Made by a program: the position numbers and the translations under genes. From Caballeronia glathei (GTDB taxonomy: Bacteria; Pseudomonadota; Gammaproteobacteria; Burkholderiales; Burkholderiaceae): 64,000 bases of DNA. The notes under the pieces were generated by a model. It was not told where the DNA came from. It saw nothing but the letters and a program-made list of their open reading frames with translations, and made no database searches. This document shows positions 48,828 through 57,241 of the stretch, one piece after another (the stretch's first letter is position 1; every line of letters begins with the position of its first letter). Location: assembly GCF_000698595.1 (NCBI RefSeq), contig NZ_JFHC01000025.1:39089-103088 (forward strand), in the 5' to 3' direction.

Positions 48828-49862
48828 TCACTCAAACCCGCGCGGATTCTGCGACTGCCAGCGCCAGTGATCGGCGCACATTCTCTCGATGCCGTACTGC
48901 GCACGCCACCCGATCAGCTTCTCGGCCGCGGCCGGATCGGCATAACATGCCGCCACATCGCCCGGGCGCCGCGCCACGAGTTCGTACGGCACGCGCCGGC
49001 CCGACGCCGCCTCGAACGCCTTCACGACGTCGAGCACGCTATACCCCTGGCCCGTGCCGAGATTCACGACGAAGCTCCGGTCGAGCGACTTCAGCGCGTC
49101 GATCGCCGCGATGTGTCCGCGCGCCAGGTCGACTACGTGGATATAGTCGCGCACGCCGGTGCCGTCGTGCGTAGCGTAGTCGCTGCCGAAAATGCGCAGC
49201 CGCTCCAGCTTGCCGACCGCCACCTGCGCGACGTACGGCATCAGGTTGTTCGGCACGCCCGCCGGGTCCTCGCCAATCAGGCCGCTCTCATGCGCGCCGA
49301 CCGGGTTGAAGTAGCGCAGCGTCGCGATGCGCCAGGCCGGGTCCGACACCTCCAGATCGCGCAGCACCTGCTCGGCGATCAGCTTCGACTGGCCGTACGG
49401 ATTGGTCGCCGAAAGCGGAAACGATTCGTCGATCGGTACGCTCTGCGGCACGCCGTACACCGTCGCCGACGAACTGAACACGAAATTCTTCACGTTGCGC
49501 TCGCGCATCGTGTCGAGCAGCACGAGCAGGCTGTCGATATTGTTGCGGTAGTACGCAAGCGGCTTCGCCACGGATTCGCCCACCGCCTTGAGCGCCGCGA
49601 AATGGATCGCGCCCGTGATCGGGTGCTGGTCGAAGATGCGGGCGAGCGCGCCTTCGTCGCGTGCGTCCGCTTCATAGAAATCGACACGCTTGCCCGTGAT
49701 CCGCTCGACCCGCTTGAGCGACTCCGCGTTGCTGTTCACGAGATTGTCGATCACGACGACGCCGTAGCCGTCTTCGAGCAGTTCGACGCAGGTGTGCGAG
49801 CCGATGAAGCCCGCGCCGCCCGTCACGAGGATCGTTCCCTTGCCGCTGGTGTTGTCAGTCAT
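48828..49862 (-). CDS. galE: UDP-glucose 4-epimerase
   Basis: 344-residue extended SDR that interconverts UDP-glucose and UDP-galactose. Motifs are ILVTGGAGFIGSHTCVELL at the N-terminus, DNLVNSN, HFAALKAVGES, FSSSATVYG (catalytic Ser) and NPYGQSKLIAEQ (YxxxK), then RYFNPVGAHESG and a normal C-terminus. It supplies galactose for the LPS-type glycan or for either exopolysaccharide. It is 25 bp downstream of a glycosyltransferase gene on the same strand and is the last gene before the palindromic element. Confidence 0.96.
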   Translation of the reverse strand: MTDNTSGKGTILVTGGAGFIGSHTCVELLEDGYGVVVIDNLVNSNAESLKRVERITGKRVDFYEADARDEGALARIFDQHPITGAIHFAALKAVGESVAKPLAYYRNNIDSLLVLLDTMRERNVKNFVFSSSATVYGVPQSVPIDESFPLSATNPYGQSKLIAEQVLRDLEVSDPAWRIATLRYFNPVGAHESGLIGEDPAGVPNNLMPYVAQVAVGKLERLRIFGSDYATHDGTGVRDYIHVVDLARGHIAAIDALKSLDRSFVVNLGTGQGYSVLDVVKAFEAASGRRVPYELVARRPGDVAACYADPAAAEKLIGWRAQYGIERMCADHWRWQSQNPRGFE

Positions 49863-49887
49863 CGATAGTGCTCCAGACGCTCCAAAA

Positions 49888-51081
49888 TCAAAGTGAAATG
49901 CCGCTTACTGCGCGTATTGTGCCCCTGTAGCGTTCGACGACCGCCTTCTCGTCGAATTCCCGGGCAACCTTTTCGCGCCCCTTCAGTCCCATCGCGGCGC
50001 GTTGCTGCGCGTCCATCGTGAGCATGCGTTCCAGCTTGCCGGCGAGGCTCGACGCGTTCCTCACCTCGCACAGCAGGCCGGTCACGCCGTCGTCCACCAC
50101 TTCGCGGCAGCCCGGAACGTCGGTCGCGACGATCGGGCGGCCCATCGACGACGCCTCCATCAGCGTGCGCGGCACACCTTCGCGATACGAAGGCAGCACG
50201 ACGCAATCCGCGTTCGCGATGTGAGGGCGCACGTCGTGCGCCTCGCCGAGATACTCGATCACATGTTCGCGCTCCCATGCGTCGACGTCGGTGCGGGTGA
50301 TCGCGCTCGGGTTGTCTACGCCGACCGGTCCGAGAAGCTGGAAGCGCGCGTGCGGATACCTGACGCGCAGGCGCCGCGCCGCCTCGACGTATTCCGCGAC
50401 GCCTTTATCCCACAGCAGGCGGCCAATTAAAATGAAAATAAAGCCTTCGCGCGGCGGCAGCGGCGCGAGCGCATATTCGTCGAGATCGACCCCTTCGCCG
50501 TGCAGCAGCTGCGCGCGCTCCGGATGGGCGAGCAGGTTCTGCTCGAGGAAAGCAGCACGGTCGTCCTGATTCAGGAACCAGACCTCGCGCGGAAAGCGAA
50601 ACGCGAGACGGTACAGGCGCTTCGCGACGGCGGCGGTGCGGCTCTTCTGGATGAACACGTAGCCAAGGCCCGTCGTGACGGCGATCGACGGCACGCCGGC
50701 GAGCTTCGCCGCGATCGACCCGTAGATGTTCGGCTTGATCGTGTAGTGGAAGACGACGTGCGGGCGTGTCGCGCGGTACTCGCGAAAGAGCGCGACGAGC
50801 GTTTTCAGGTCGTCGCGCGGATCGGTGCCCTTCGACGCCACCGGCAGCTCGACGCAGCGGCAGCCCATCGCGATGAGCGGCTCGAACGTGCGGTCGCGCG
50901 GCGCGATCACGCTCACTTCGGCGCCGCATTCGGTCAGCATCCGCAAGAGGCCCCGCCGGTAGGTGTAGATCGCCCACGCCGTGTTGCAGACGAGCGCGAC
51001 GCGAAGGCGGGATTTTTCTGCTGTCATGCGGTGCGGTTCAGGAGTGGCAAAAGTGGGACGGTGAAAATCGGGCGCGCTCAT
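49888..51081 (-). CDS. Family-4 glycosyltransferase (WbpH/WbiF-like)
   Basis: 397 residues. The ATG at 51081 overlaps the stop of the upstream gene by four bases (ATGA), which favours it; an ATG at 51027 gives the tighter opening MTAEKSRLRVALVCNTAWAIYTYRRGLLRML and is also possible. Motifs are HYTIKPNIYGSIAAKLAGVPSIAVTTGLGYVF, FIFILIGRLLWDKGVAEYVEAA and the EX7E-type site YREGVPRTLMEASSMGRPIVAT. This type occurs in O-antigen and capsule loci and often uses UDP-HexNAc or galactose; the donor cannot be fixed here. It forms an operon with the GT2 and flippase genes upstream and galE downstream. Confidence 0.88.
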   Translation of the reverse strand: MSAPDFHRPTFATPEPHRMTAEKSRLRVALVCNTAWAIYTYRRGLLRMLTECGAEVSVIAPRDRTFEPLIAMGCRCVELPVASKGTDPRDDLKTLVALFREYRATRPHVVFHYTIKPNIYGSIAAKLAGVPSIAVTTGLGYVFIQKSRTAAVAKRLYRLAFRFPREVWFLNQDDRAAFLEQNLLAHPERAQLLHGEGVDLDEYALAPLPPREGFIFILIGRLLWDKGVAEYVEAARRLRVRYPHARFQLLGPVGVDNPSAITRTDVDAWEREHVIEYLGEAHDVRPHIANADCVVLPSYREGVPRTLMEASSMGRPIVATDVPGCREVVDDGVTGLLCEVRNASSLAGKLERMLTMDAQQRAAMGLKGREKVAREFDEKAVVERYRGTIRAVSGISL

Positions 51082-51887
51082 GCGGCGCCGGCCGGAAAGA
51101 GCCGCGCCTTCAGGCTGCGCAGCGCGCGATACGGCAGCACGAGATGCGCGATGCTCTTCGCCACGCCGATCCAGTCGGGCAGATTGCCCGCCCGGAAGTA
51201 GCGCAGTTGCAGGCGCAGCGTGGAGAGTGCCTGCGTGCGGCGCTTCGTGGCGCTGATGCCGCGCTCGTTCATCTCGTAGTACAGGCCGAATTCCGGCAGG
51301 TTCGCGCAGTCGTGGCGCTCCATCAGGCGCAGGAACAGGTCGAGGTCCTCGGCGGCGCGGTATTGCGCGCGGTAATTGCCCGCGTCGCGCACGGCCTCGA
51401 CGCGCAGCATCATCGAAGGATGGGAGAAGCACGAGCGCATCAGCATCACACGGCGGATCGCGGCGGGATCGGTGGGTGGGGTGAGGTCGAAAAGCGGCGC
51501 GCCCTCCGGCGTCACGACATGCGTCCACATGCCGAGCGCCGCGACGCGCGGGTTCGCTTCCATGTATGCACGCTGCTTCGCGAGCCGCCGGGGCGTGGCG
51601 AAGTCGCCTGCGTCGATGCGCGCGGCGTAGCGCACGCCGCGGGCATCGAGGGCGTCGATGCCCGCCTGCAGCGCGCGCTCGATTCCGCCGTTCACCGGCA
51701 TGCGCAGGATGTCGATGTCGAGGCCCCGGATCACGGGCGCGGCGATCGGCGGCGTGCTGCCGTCGTCGACGATGAGCACGCGCACCGGCGCGTCCTCGCA
51801 GAACGACGCGAGCGTGCGCTCCAGTCCGGCTTGCGCGTTGAACGCGGGAATCAGGATCGCGACGTCGTTCAGGTCCGTAGCAGTCAT
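51078..51887 (-). CDS. Family-2 glycosyltransferase
   Basis: 269-residue GT-A enzyme. The N-terminus has VAILIPAFNAQAGLERTLASF and VLIVDDGSTPP; the metal-binding DxD position is RIDAGD; further on are SHPSMMLRVEAVRDAGNYRAQYRAAEDLDLFLRL with the ED acceptor-base motif. It has no membrane segments. The ATG overlaps the flippase stop and its own stop overlaps the next start (ATGA on both sides), so the three genes are translationally coupled. It should add one sugar to a lipid-linked glycan; donor unknown. Confidence 0.92.
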   Translation of the reverse strand: MTATDLNDVAILIPAFNAQAGLERTLASFCEDAPVRVLIVDDGSTPPIAAPVIRGLDIDILRMPVNGGIERALQAGIDALDARGVRYAARIDAGDFATPRRLAKQRAYMEANPRVAALGMWTHVVTPEGAPLFDLTPPTDPAAIRRVMLMRSCFSHPSMMLRVEAVRDAGNYRAQYRAAEDLDLFLRLMERHDCANLPEFGLYYEMNERGISATKRRTQALSTLRLQLRYFRAGNLPDWIGVAKSIAHLVLPYRALRSLKARLFPAGAA

Positions 51888-53209
51888 GCGCGCACCCTGA
51901 AGCGGATGTAGTAGAAATTGACGGCCGCCGCGGCGAGATAGCCCGCCGCCAGTCCGGCGAGCGCGCCATAGCTGCCCATATGCGGAATCGCGAACGAATT
52001 GACCGCGAATGCCACGGCCAGCGCGAGCAGCCATTTGCCGAGCAGCACGAATTTCGCCTGATATTTCAGCACGACGAGGTTGCCGATCGCCTCGATCCCG
52101 GCCGGCACCGAGAGCCACACGGCCCAGCGGAAGATCTCGATCGCGCCTTCGTAGTCCGGCCCGAACACGCGCGAAATGATGAAGCCCGCGAGCAGGTCGA
52201 GCACGATCGCGCCGCCGATCATCAGCGCGGCCGTCATCGCGACGAGCCGCGTGATGTTGCGCCTGAGCAGCGCCGCGTCCTGCACGCGGTAGACGAATGC
52301 GGGCGCAATGGTCTGCGCGAGCATCAGCGCGAGCGTGATCCAGTTTTCGTTCAGCTGCTGCGCGGCGGAATAGCGGCCCAGGTCGGCGAACGAAATATGG
52401 CGCTCGAGCATCAGCCGGTCGAGTTTCAGGAACAGATACATGCAGATCAGGCCGAGCCAGAACACCGTGCCCGCGCTCGCGAAGTGGCGAAAGAGCGCGC
52501 CGTCGAACTGCCAGCCGAGCCGTCCGCCGTGGCGCCGCATGTAATAGAGGACGAGCGCCGCGCCGATCGCGGCCGCCTCCAGCGCCCAGAGCCAGCCGAA
52601 GCGCGACGGCTCGGCCGCCGCGCGCACGAGCGCGAACACGAGCGCCGCTTTCAGAACGGCCGTCGCCATGCTCGCGAGCAGTTGCGGCTTGCTGTAGGTC
52701 ATGCTCTGCAGCCAGGCGTTGATCACGCCGACGAACGGCTCGCGAAACAGCATCGTGACGGCGAGCCCGGCAAGCATCGCGCCGACGAGCGGATCGGTGT
52801 GGCCCGCCGCGATCCAGCCCCAGGTGGCGGCGAGCGCGAGCACCGACACCGCCATGCGCAGCACGAACGCGCTGCCGAGCACGGTGCCGACCTCGCCCGG
52901 CGCGCGCTTCACGATGGTCGGCACGAGGATTTCGGCGCCGCACACCCAGGTGATCGGCGAGAGCACGAGCAGCAGCGTGTTCGCGTATTGCCACTTGCCG
53001 AAGACATCGGGTCCGAAATAGCGCGCGAGCAGGCCGCTTATCACGATGGCAACCGCGATCTGCGTCAGGCGTTCCAGCCCGAGCCACATGATGTTCGCGA
53101 GCGCCTTCGCGACGTCCGGGCTGCGCGCGCGCGCGAAGGCGCTCAGCATGCGTGCGGCCCGCCGCTGGCGGGAGCGGGCACGCCGTATGCTGCCGCCGTC
53201 TGATTGCAT
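51884..53209 (-). CDS. Third polysaccharide flippase (Wzx-like)
   Basis: 441 residues from 53209; a shorter start at 53149 (MLSAFARARSPDVAKAL) would remove a very basic N-terminal tail. It has about 12-14 hydrophobic segments and the PST-family opening NIMWLGLERLTQIAVAIVISGLLARYFGPDVFGKWQYANT, then FLKLDRLMLERHISFADLGRYSAAQQLNE. It heads the leftward run flippase-GT2-GT4-galE. No polymerase gene accompanies it, so the glycan may be a single unit, or may be polymerised by a gene elsewhere. It is divergent from manB. Confidence 0.88.
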   Translation of the reverse strand: MQSDGGSIRRARSRQRRAARMLSAFARARSPDVAKALANIMWLGLERLTQIAVAIVISGLLARYFGPDVFGKWQYANTLLLVLSPITWVCGAEILVPTIVKRAPGEVGTVLGSAFVLRMAVSVLALAATWGWIAAGHTDPLVGAMLAGLAVTMLFREPFVGVINAWLQSMTYSKPQLLASMATAVLKAALVFALVRAAAEPSRFGWLWALEAAAIGAALVLYYMRRHGGRLGWQFDGALFRHFASAGTVFWLGLICMYLFLKLDRLMLERHISFADLGRYSAAQQLNENWITLALMLAQTIAPAFVYRVQDAALLRRNITRLVAMTAALMIGGAIVLDLLAGFIISRVFGPDYEGAIEIFRWAVWLSVPAGIEAIGNLVVLKYQAKFVLLGKWLLALAVAFAVNSFAIPHMGSYGALAGLAAGYLAAAAVNFYYIRFRVRA

Positions 53210-53562
53210 GGCGGCAGGGCGGCGCCTCGGCCGCCGGGCATCGCGAAATGTGTGCTTGCGCGCGAAGTCGCCTCATTCGATGCAGTTGAGGCTAAAGGGC
53301 GTGGGGCCATTGGATTAGAATATTTGCGCAGGAATTGCACGGCAGGACACTGAAAGACAGCGATTATAAGTGCGAACCGGATCGCCCCGTCCCCCGCGCG
53401 GAGGGTCCCGGCCGCGACGCTTTCATGCGGTATCGGCAGGATTTATTTCGTTATTTTTTCGAAATTGCTCGCATCCCGTTCGTGTATGTTCGACAGTTAC
53501 GACCTGCAAGCCCGCTGGCTGCATCGCCGAGAATCCATCAATTATTAGACAGGTAGCCACTC
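53210..53562. promoter_or_regulatory. Divergent promoter region, flippase operon / manB
   Basis: 353 bp with AT-rich parts at 53300-53340 and 53430-53470. A TAGAAT hexamer at about 53316 is a possible rightward -10 box, but without a convincing -35. No repeat or gene is seen. Confidence 0.4.
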
Positions 53563-54969
53563 ATGAGCCAGTCACAGATTTCCCAATCCATCTTCAAGGC
53601 GTACGACATCCGCGGCATCGTCGGCAAGACGGTCGATGCCGATGTCGCGCGCAGCATCGGCCGCGCATTCGGCAGCGAAATCCGCAAGCAGGGCGGCGAC
53701 TCGGTCGTCGTCGCGCGCGACGGGCGGCTCTCCGGACCGGAACTCGTCGGCGCGCTCGCCGACGGCCTGCGGCAGGCGGGTGTCGACGTGGTCGATGTCG
53801 GCATGGTGCCGACGCCCGTCGGCTACTTCGCGGCGAGCGTCCCGCTGCAACTGCCGACGGGTGAGCGCCGCGTCGATTCCTGCATGGTCGTGACGGGCAG
53901 CCACAACCCGCCCGACTACAACGGCTTCAAGATGGTGCTGCGCGGCGCCGCGATCTACGGCGAGCAGATCCAGGCGCTCTACCAGCGCATCGTGAACAGC
54001 GACTTCACGCAGGGCGAGGGCACCTACACCGAGTACGACATCTCGCAGGCGTATCTCGATCGCATCGTGAGCGACGTGAAGCCGGTGCGGCCGATGAAGA
54101 TCGTGGTCGATACGGGCAACGGCGTCGCGGGCGGCCTCGCGCCGCGCCTTTTCAGGGCGCTCGGCTGCGAGCTCGTCGAGCTCTTCACCGATATCGACGG
54201 CACCTTCCCGAATCACCACCCGGACCCGGCGCACCCGGAGAACCTCCAGGACGTGATCCGCGCGCTGAAGGAAACCGACGCTGAAATCGGCTTTGCGTTC
54301 GACGGCGACGGCGACCGCCTCGGCGTCGTGACGAAAGACGGCCAGGTGATCTATCCGGACCGCCAACTGATGCTCTTCGCGCAGGAAGTGCTCTCGCGCA
54401 ACAAGGGCGGCCAGATCATCTACGACGTGAAATGCACGCGCAATCTCGCAAAGTGGGTGCGCGAGCAGGGCGGCGAGCCGCTGATGTGGAAGACCGGCCA
54501 CTCGCTCGTGAAGGCGAAGCTGCGCGAAACCGGCGCGCCGCTCGCGGGCGAGATGAGCGGACACGTGTTCTTCAAGGACCGCTGGTACGGCTTCGACGAC
54601 GGCCTCTACACCGGCGCGCGGATGCTCGAAATCCTCTCGCGCGTGGCCGATCCGAGCAAGCTGCTCAACGACCTGCCGAACTCGCTTTCCACGCCCGAAT
54701 TGCAGCTGAAACTGGAAGAGGGCGAGAACTTCGAGCTGATCGCGCGGCTGCAGAAGTCGGCGAAGTTCGAAGGCGCGGACGACGTGCTCACCATCGACGG
54801 CCTGCGCGTCGAGTATCCGGACGGCTTCGGGCTCGCGCGGTCGTCGAATACGACGCCGGTCGTCGTGATGCGTTTCGAAGCGGACAGCGACGCAGCCCTC
54901 AAGCGCATTCAGGAAGACTTCCGCCGCGTGATCCTCGCCGAGAAGCCGGACGCGAAGCTGCCGTTCTGA
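53563..54969 (+). CDS. manB: Phosphomannomutase/phosphoglucomutase
   Basis: 468 residues, matching the AlgC/ManB type of bifunctional mutases. The catalytic serine is in VVTGSHNPPDYNG (S113), the metal-binding loop is FAFDGDGDRLGVV, the sugar-binding loop is GEMSGHVFF, and a C-terminal phosphate-binding RSSNTTPVVVMRFEAD is present. It interconverts mannose-6-P/mannose-1-P and glucose-6-P/glucose-1-P, feeding both ManC and GalU reactions and LPS core sugars. It is a single transcription unit closed by a strong terminator at 55007-55036. Confidence 0.95.
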   Translation: MSQSQISQSIFKAYDIRGIVGKTVDADVARSIGRAFGSEIRKQGGDSVVVARDGRLSGPELVGALADGLRQAGVDVVDVGMVPTPVGYFAASVPLQLPTGERRVDSCMVVTGSHNPPDYNGFKMVLRGAAIYGEQIQALYQRIVNSDFTQGEGTYTEYDISQAYLDRIVSDVKPVRPMKIVVDTGNGVAGGLAPRLFRALGCELVELFTDIDGTFPNHHPDPAHPENLQDVIRALKETDAEIGFAFDGDGDRLGVVTKDGQVIYPDRQLMLFAQEVLSRNKGGQIIYDVKCTRNLAKWVREQGGEPLMWKTGHSLVKAKLRETGAPLAGEMSGHVFFKDRWYGFDDGLYTGARMLEILSRVADPSKLLNDLPNSLSTPELQLKLEEGENFELIARLQKSAKFEGADDVLTIDGLRVEYPDGFGLARSSNTTPVVVMRFEADSDAALKRIQEDFRRVILAEKPDAKLPF

Positions 54970-55006
54970 AGCGTTGGGAAGGGATTCAAGGCAGCATGCA
55001 GTCAGG

Positions 55007-55036
55007 AACGCGGTTCTCCGGAACCGCGTTTTTTTT
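55007..55036 (+). terminator. Intrinsic terminator after manB
   Basis: Perfect 10-bp stem AACGCGGTTC / GAACCGCGTT with a TCCG loop, then a run of eight T residues (55029-55036). Confidence 0.93.
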
Positions 55037-55155
55037 CGCCCGCGACATCCGCTTGACACGATCTTTACCTCCTGGCAATCCCGAGCGCGCTAAAATCGCC
55101 CATCTCATTTTCGACCCACGCGCCGTTCGGGTGAACGGCGCCATTCGTCTACAGC

Positions 55156-56151
55156 GTGCAAAAGATCCTGATTGTCCGGGTGTCGTCGCTTGGCGACGTC
55201 GTCCATAACATGCCGGCCATCGCCGATATCCGCCGCCTTTACCCCGATGCGCAGATTGACTGGCTCGTCGAGGAGAGCTTCGCGAGCCTCGTCGAACTCG
55301 TCGACGGCGTGCGCCGCGCTATTCCCTTTTCGCTGCGGCGCTGGCGCAAGCGCTGGTTTTCGCCCGAGAACTGGCGCGAGATCGGCAAGTTCCGCCGGTT
55401 TCTCGCAGCCGAGAACTACGACCTCGTGATCGATTGCCAGGGCCTCATCAAGACGGCGTGGGTGGCGAGCTGGGCGCGCGGGCCGCTCGTCGGGCTCGCG
55501 AACCGCACCGACGGCGCGGGCTTCGAATGGCCGGTGCGCTTCTTCTACGACAAGCGCGTGCCGATCGAGCCGCGCACGCACGTCGTCGAGCGCACGCGGC
55601 AGCTGGTGGCGTCGGCCATCGGCGCGCCGCGCCCCGATCCGACCGACGACATCGACTTCGGCATCGACACGCGCCGCGCGTCGCTCGCGCTCTCGCAGTC
55701 GGGCCTGAACCTGCCGGTGCCGTACGTGGTGTTCGTGCACGCCACGTCGCGGGCGGACAAGCAGTGGCCCGAGACCGCGTGGATCGAACTGGGTCAGGCG
55801 CTCGTGCGGCGCGGGGCGTCGATCGTCCTGCCATGGGGCAGCGATGCCGAACGCGCCACGAGCGAGAAGCTCGCGAAGGAATTCGGCGCGGCGGCGATCG
55901 TGCCGCCGAAGCTCTCGCTGCCGGCGGTGGCGGGGCTCATCGAAGGCGCTGCCGCGACGGTCGGCGTAGACACGGGGCTCGTGCATATCGCCGCCGCGCT
56001 GAAGCGGCCGACCGTCGAGTTGTACAATTTCTCGACCGCCTGGCGCACGGGCGGCTACTGGTCGCCGCAGGTCGTCAATCTCGGCAGCGCGAACCAGCAT
56101 CCGACGCTCGGCGCGGTCAAGGCGTCGCTCGCGGGCTTCGGTCTGCTCTGA
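55156..56151 (+). CDS. waaC: LPS heptosyltransferase I
   Basis: 331 residues from a GTG at 55156. The N-terminus QKILIVRVSSLGDVVHNMPAIADIRRLYPDAQIDWLVEE is the GT9 signature, with the catalytic Asp in SLGD; further motifs are VVFVHATSRADKQWPETAWIELGQAL and VGVDTGLVHIAAALKRPTVELY. It should transfer the first L-glycero-D-manno-heptose to Kdo in the inner core, on the cytosolic face. A TAAAAT hexamer at about 55091 and TTGACA at about 55053 hint at a promoter upstream, but their spacing is wrong for one site. It begins the core operon with the Kdo hydroxylase and waaA. Confidence 0.94.
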   Translation: MQKILIVRVSSLGDVVHNMPAIADIRRLYPDAQIDWLVEESFASLVELVDGVRRAIPFSLRRWRKRWFSPENWREIGKFRRFLAAENYDLVIDCQGLIKTAWVASWARGPLVGLANRTDGAGFEWPVRFFYDKRVPIEPRTHVVERTRQLVASAIGAPRPDPTDDIDFGIDTRRASLALSQSGLNLPVPYVVFVHATSRADKQWPETAWIELGQALVRRGASIVLPWGSDAERATSEKLAKEFGAAAIVPPKLSLPAVAGLIEGAAATVGVDTGLVHIAAALKRPTVELYNFSTAWRTGGYWSPQVVNLGSANQHPTLGAVKASLAGFGLL

Positions 56152-56328
56152 GTCGCGCGGCGCATCCGGCGCGGCCCGCGCGTGGCGTGCGTCGCGTGCC
56201 CGGCATGCGTTTTGCCGTTGAGCGCCGTCAATTGCGGTATCTTTCAGCCGCGGCCCAAAGCGCCGCGGCCGGGCGACAATAGCGGCCACGCGGCCCGCGC
56301 GCCGCGCCCATTCGACTATCGAAGGCAC

Positions 56329-57213
56329 ATGACCGAATCTCAAATCATCGAAGTCGCTTCCTGCGACTGGCAGGGCGAACAGCTTTCGGTGCCGCGCGAG
56401 ACGCTTCTCGCGGGTGTCGAGCGCGGCAAGGTGCTTTATTTTCCGCACCTTCGCTTCGCGATCGAGGGCGGCGAACGGGCGCTGCTCGATCCGAAGATCG
56501 CCGATCCGAAGCGCAAGAACATCAGCCTCGCGCCCAACGGCGGCGCGCTGAACGGCGTGCTCGGCGACGCGGTCACGCAGTCGGCCGTGCGCGCACTCAT
56601 CGGACGATATCAGGCGAACGCGCGCTCGCTCGTCGACGGCCTCTTTCCGGAGTACGACGGCAAGCTGCGCGTCGCGCCGACGAGCCTGCGGCTGCATCAG
56701 GTGGAGACGCGCCAGACCTCGTGGCGCAAGGACGACAGCCGCCTGCACGTGGATGCGTTCCCGTCGCGGCCGAACTACGGCGAGCGCATCCTGCGCGTGT
56801 TCACGAACGTGAATCCGCACGGCGCGCCGCGCGTATGGCGCGTGGGCGAGCCGTTCGAGGACATGGCGAAGCGCTTCCTGCCGAACATCAAGCCGCAGAT
56901 GCCCGGCTCCGCGTGGCTCATGAACCTGCTGCACATCACCAAGTCGCCGCGCAGCGAATACGATCACCTGATGCTGCATCTGCACGATGCGATGAAGGCC
57001 GATCTCGACTATCAGAAGGCCGCGCCCCAGGAGGAGATGCCGTTCCCGCCGGGCTGCGTGTGGGTGTGCTTTTCCGACCATACCTCGCACGCGGTGATGT
57101 CGGGCCAGTACATGCTGGAGCAGACCTTCTTCCTTCCCGTCGGCGCGATGGCGCAGCCGGATTGCGCGCCGCTCGGCATTCTTCAGCGCCTCAAGGGCAG
57201 GGCGCTCGTTTGA
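56329..57213 (+). CDS. kdoO: Probable Kdo 3-hydroxylase (Fe(II)/2-oxoglutarate-dependent)
   Basis: 294 residues from the ATG at 56329, with GAAGG 4 bases upstream; an in-frame start 49 codons earlier has none. It has an HxD iron site, H140 and D142 in SRLHVDAFPSRPNYGERILRVF, and a distal His candidate H251/H254 in VCFSDHTSHAVMSGQYMLEQTFFLP, with R near the end as 2-oxoglutarate ligand. Its place between waaC and waaA is that of KdoO in Burkholderia, which converts the outer Kdo to the 3-hydroxy sugar Ko in lipid A-core. Without a comparison the assignment rests on motif, length and position. Confidence 0.85.
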   Translation: MTESQIIEVASCDWQGEQLSVPRETLLAGVERGKVLYFPHLRFAIEGGERALLDPKIADPKRKNISLAPNGGALNGVLGDAVTQSAVRALIGRYQANARSLVDGLFPEYDGKLRVAPTSLRLHQVETRQTSWRKDDSRLHVDAFPSRPNYGERILRVFTNVNPHGAPRVWRVGEPFEDMAKRFLPNIKPQMPGSAWLMNLLHITKSPRSEYDHLMLHLHDAMKADLDYQKAAPQEEMPFPPGCVWVCFSDHTSHAVMSGQYMLEQTFFLPVGAMAQPDCAPLGILQRLKGRALV

Positions 57214-57241
57214 GCCCCGCTCACGTGACGCGGGAGCCTCC

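Noticed and set aside
55053..55096. Sigma-70 promoter from TTGACA and TAAAAT upstream of waaC
   Set aside because: The two hexamers are about 32 bp apart, too far for one promoter; each lacks a good partner at 16-18 bp.
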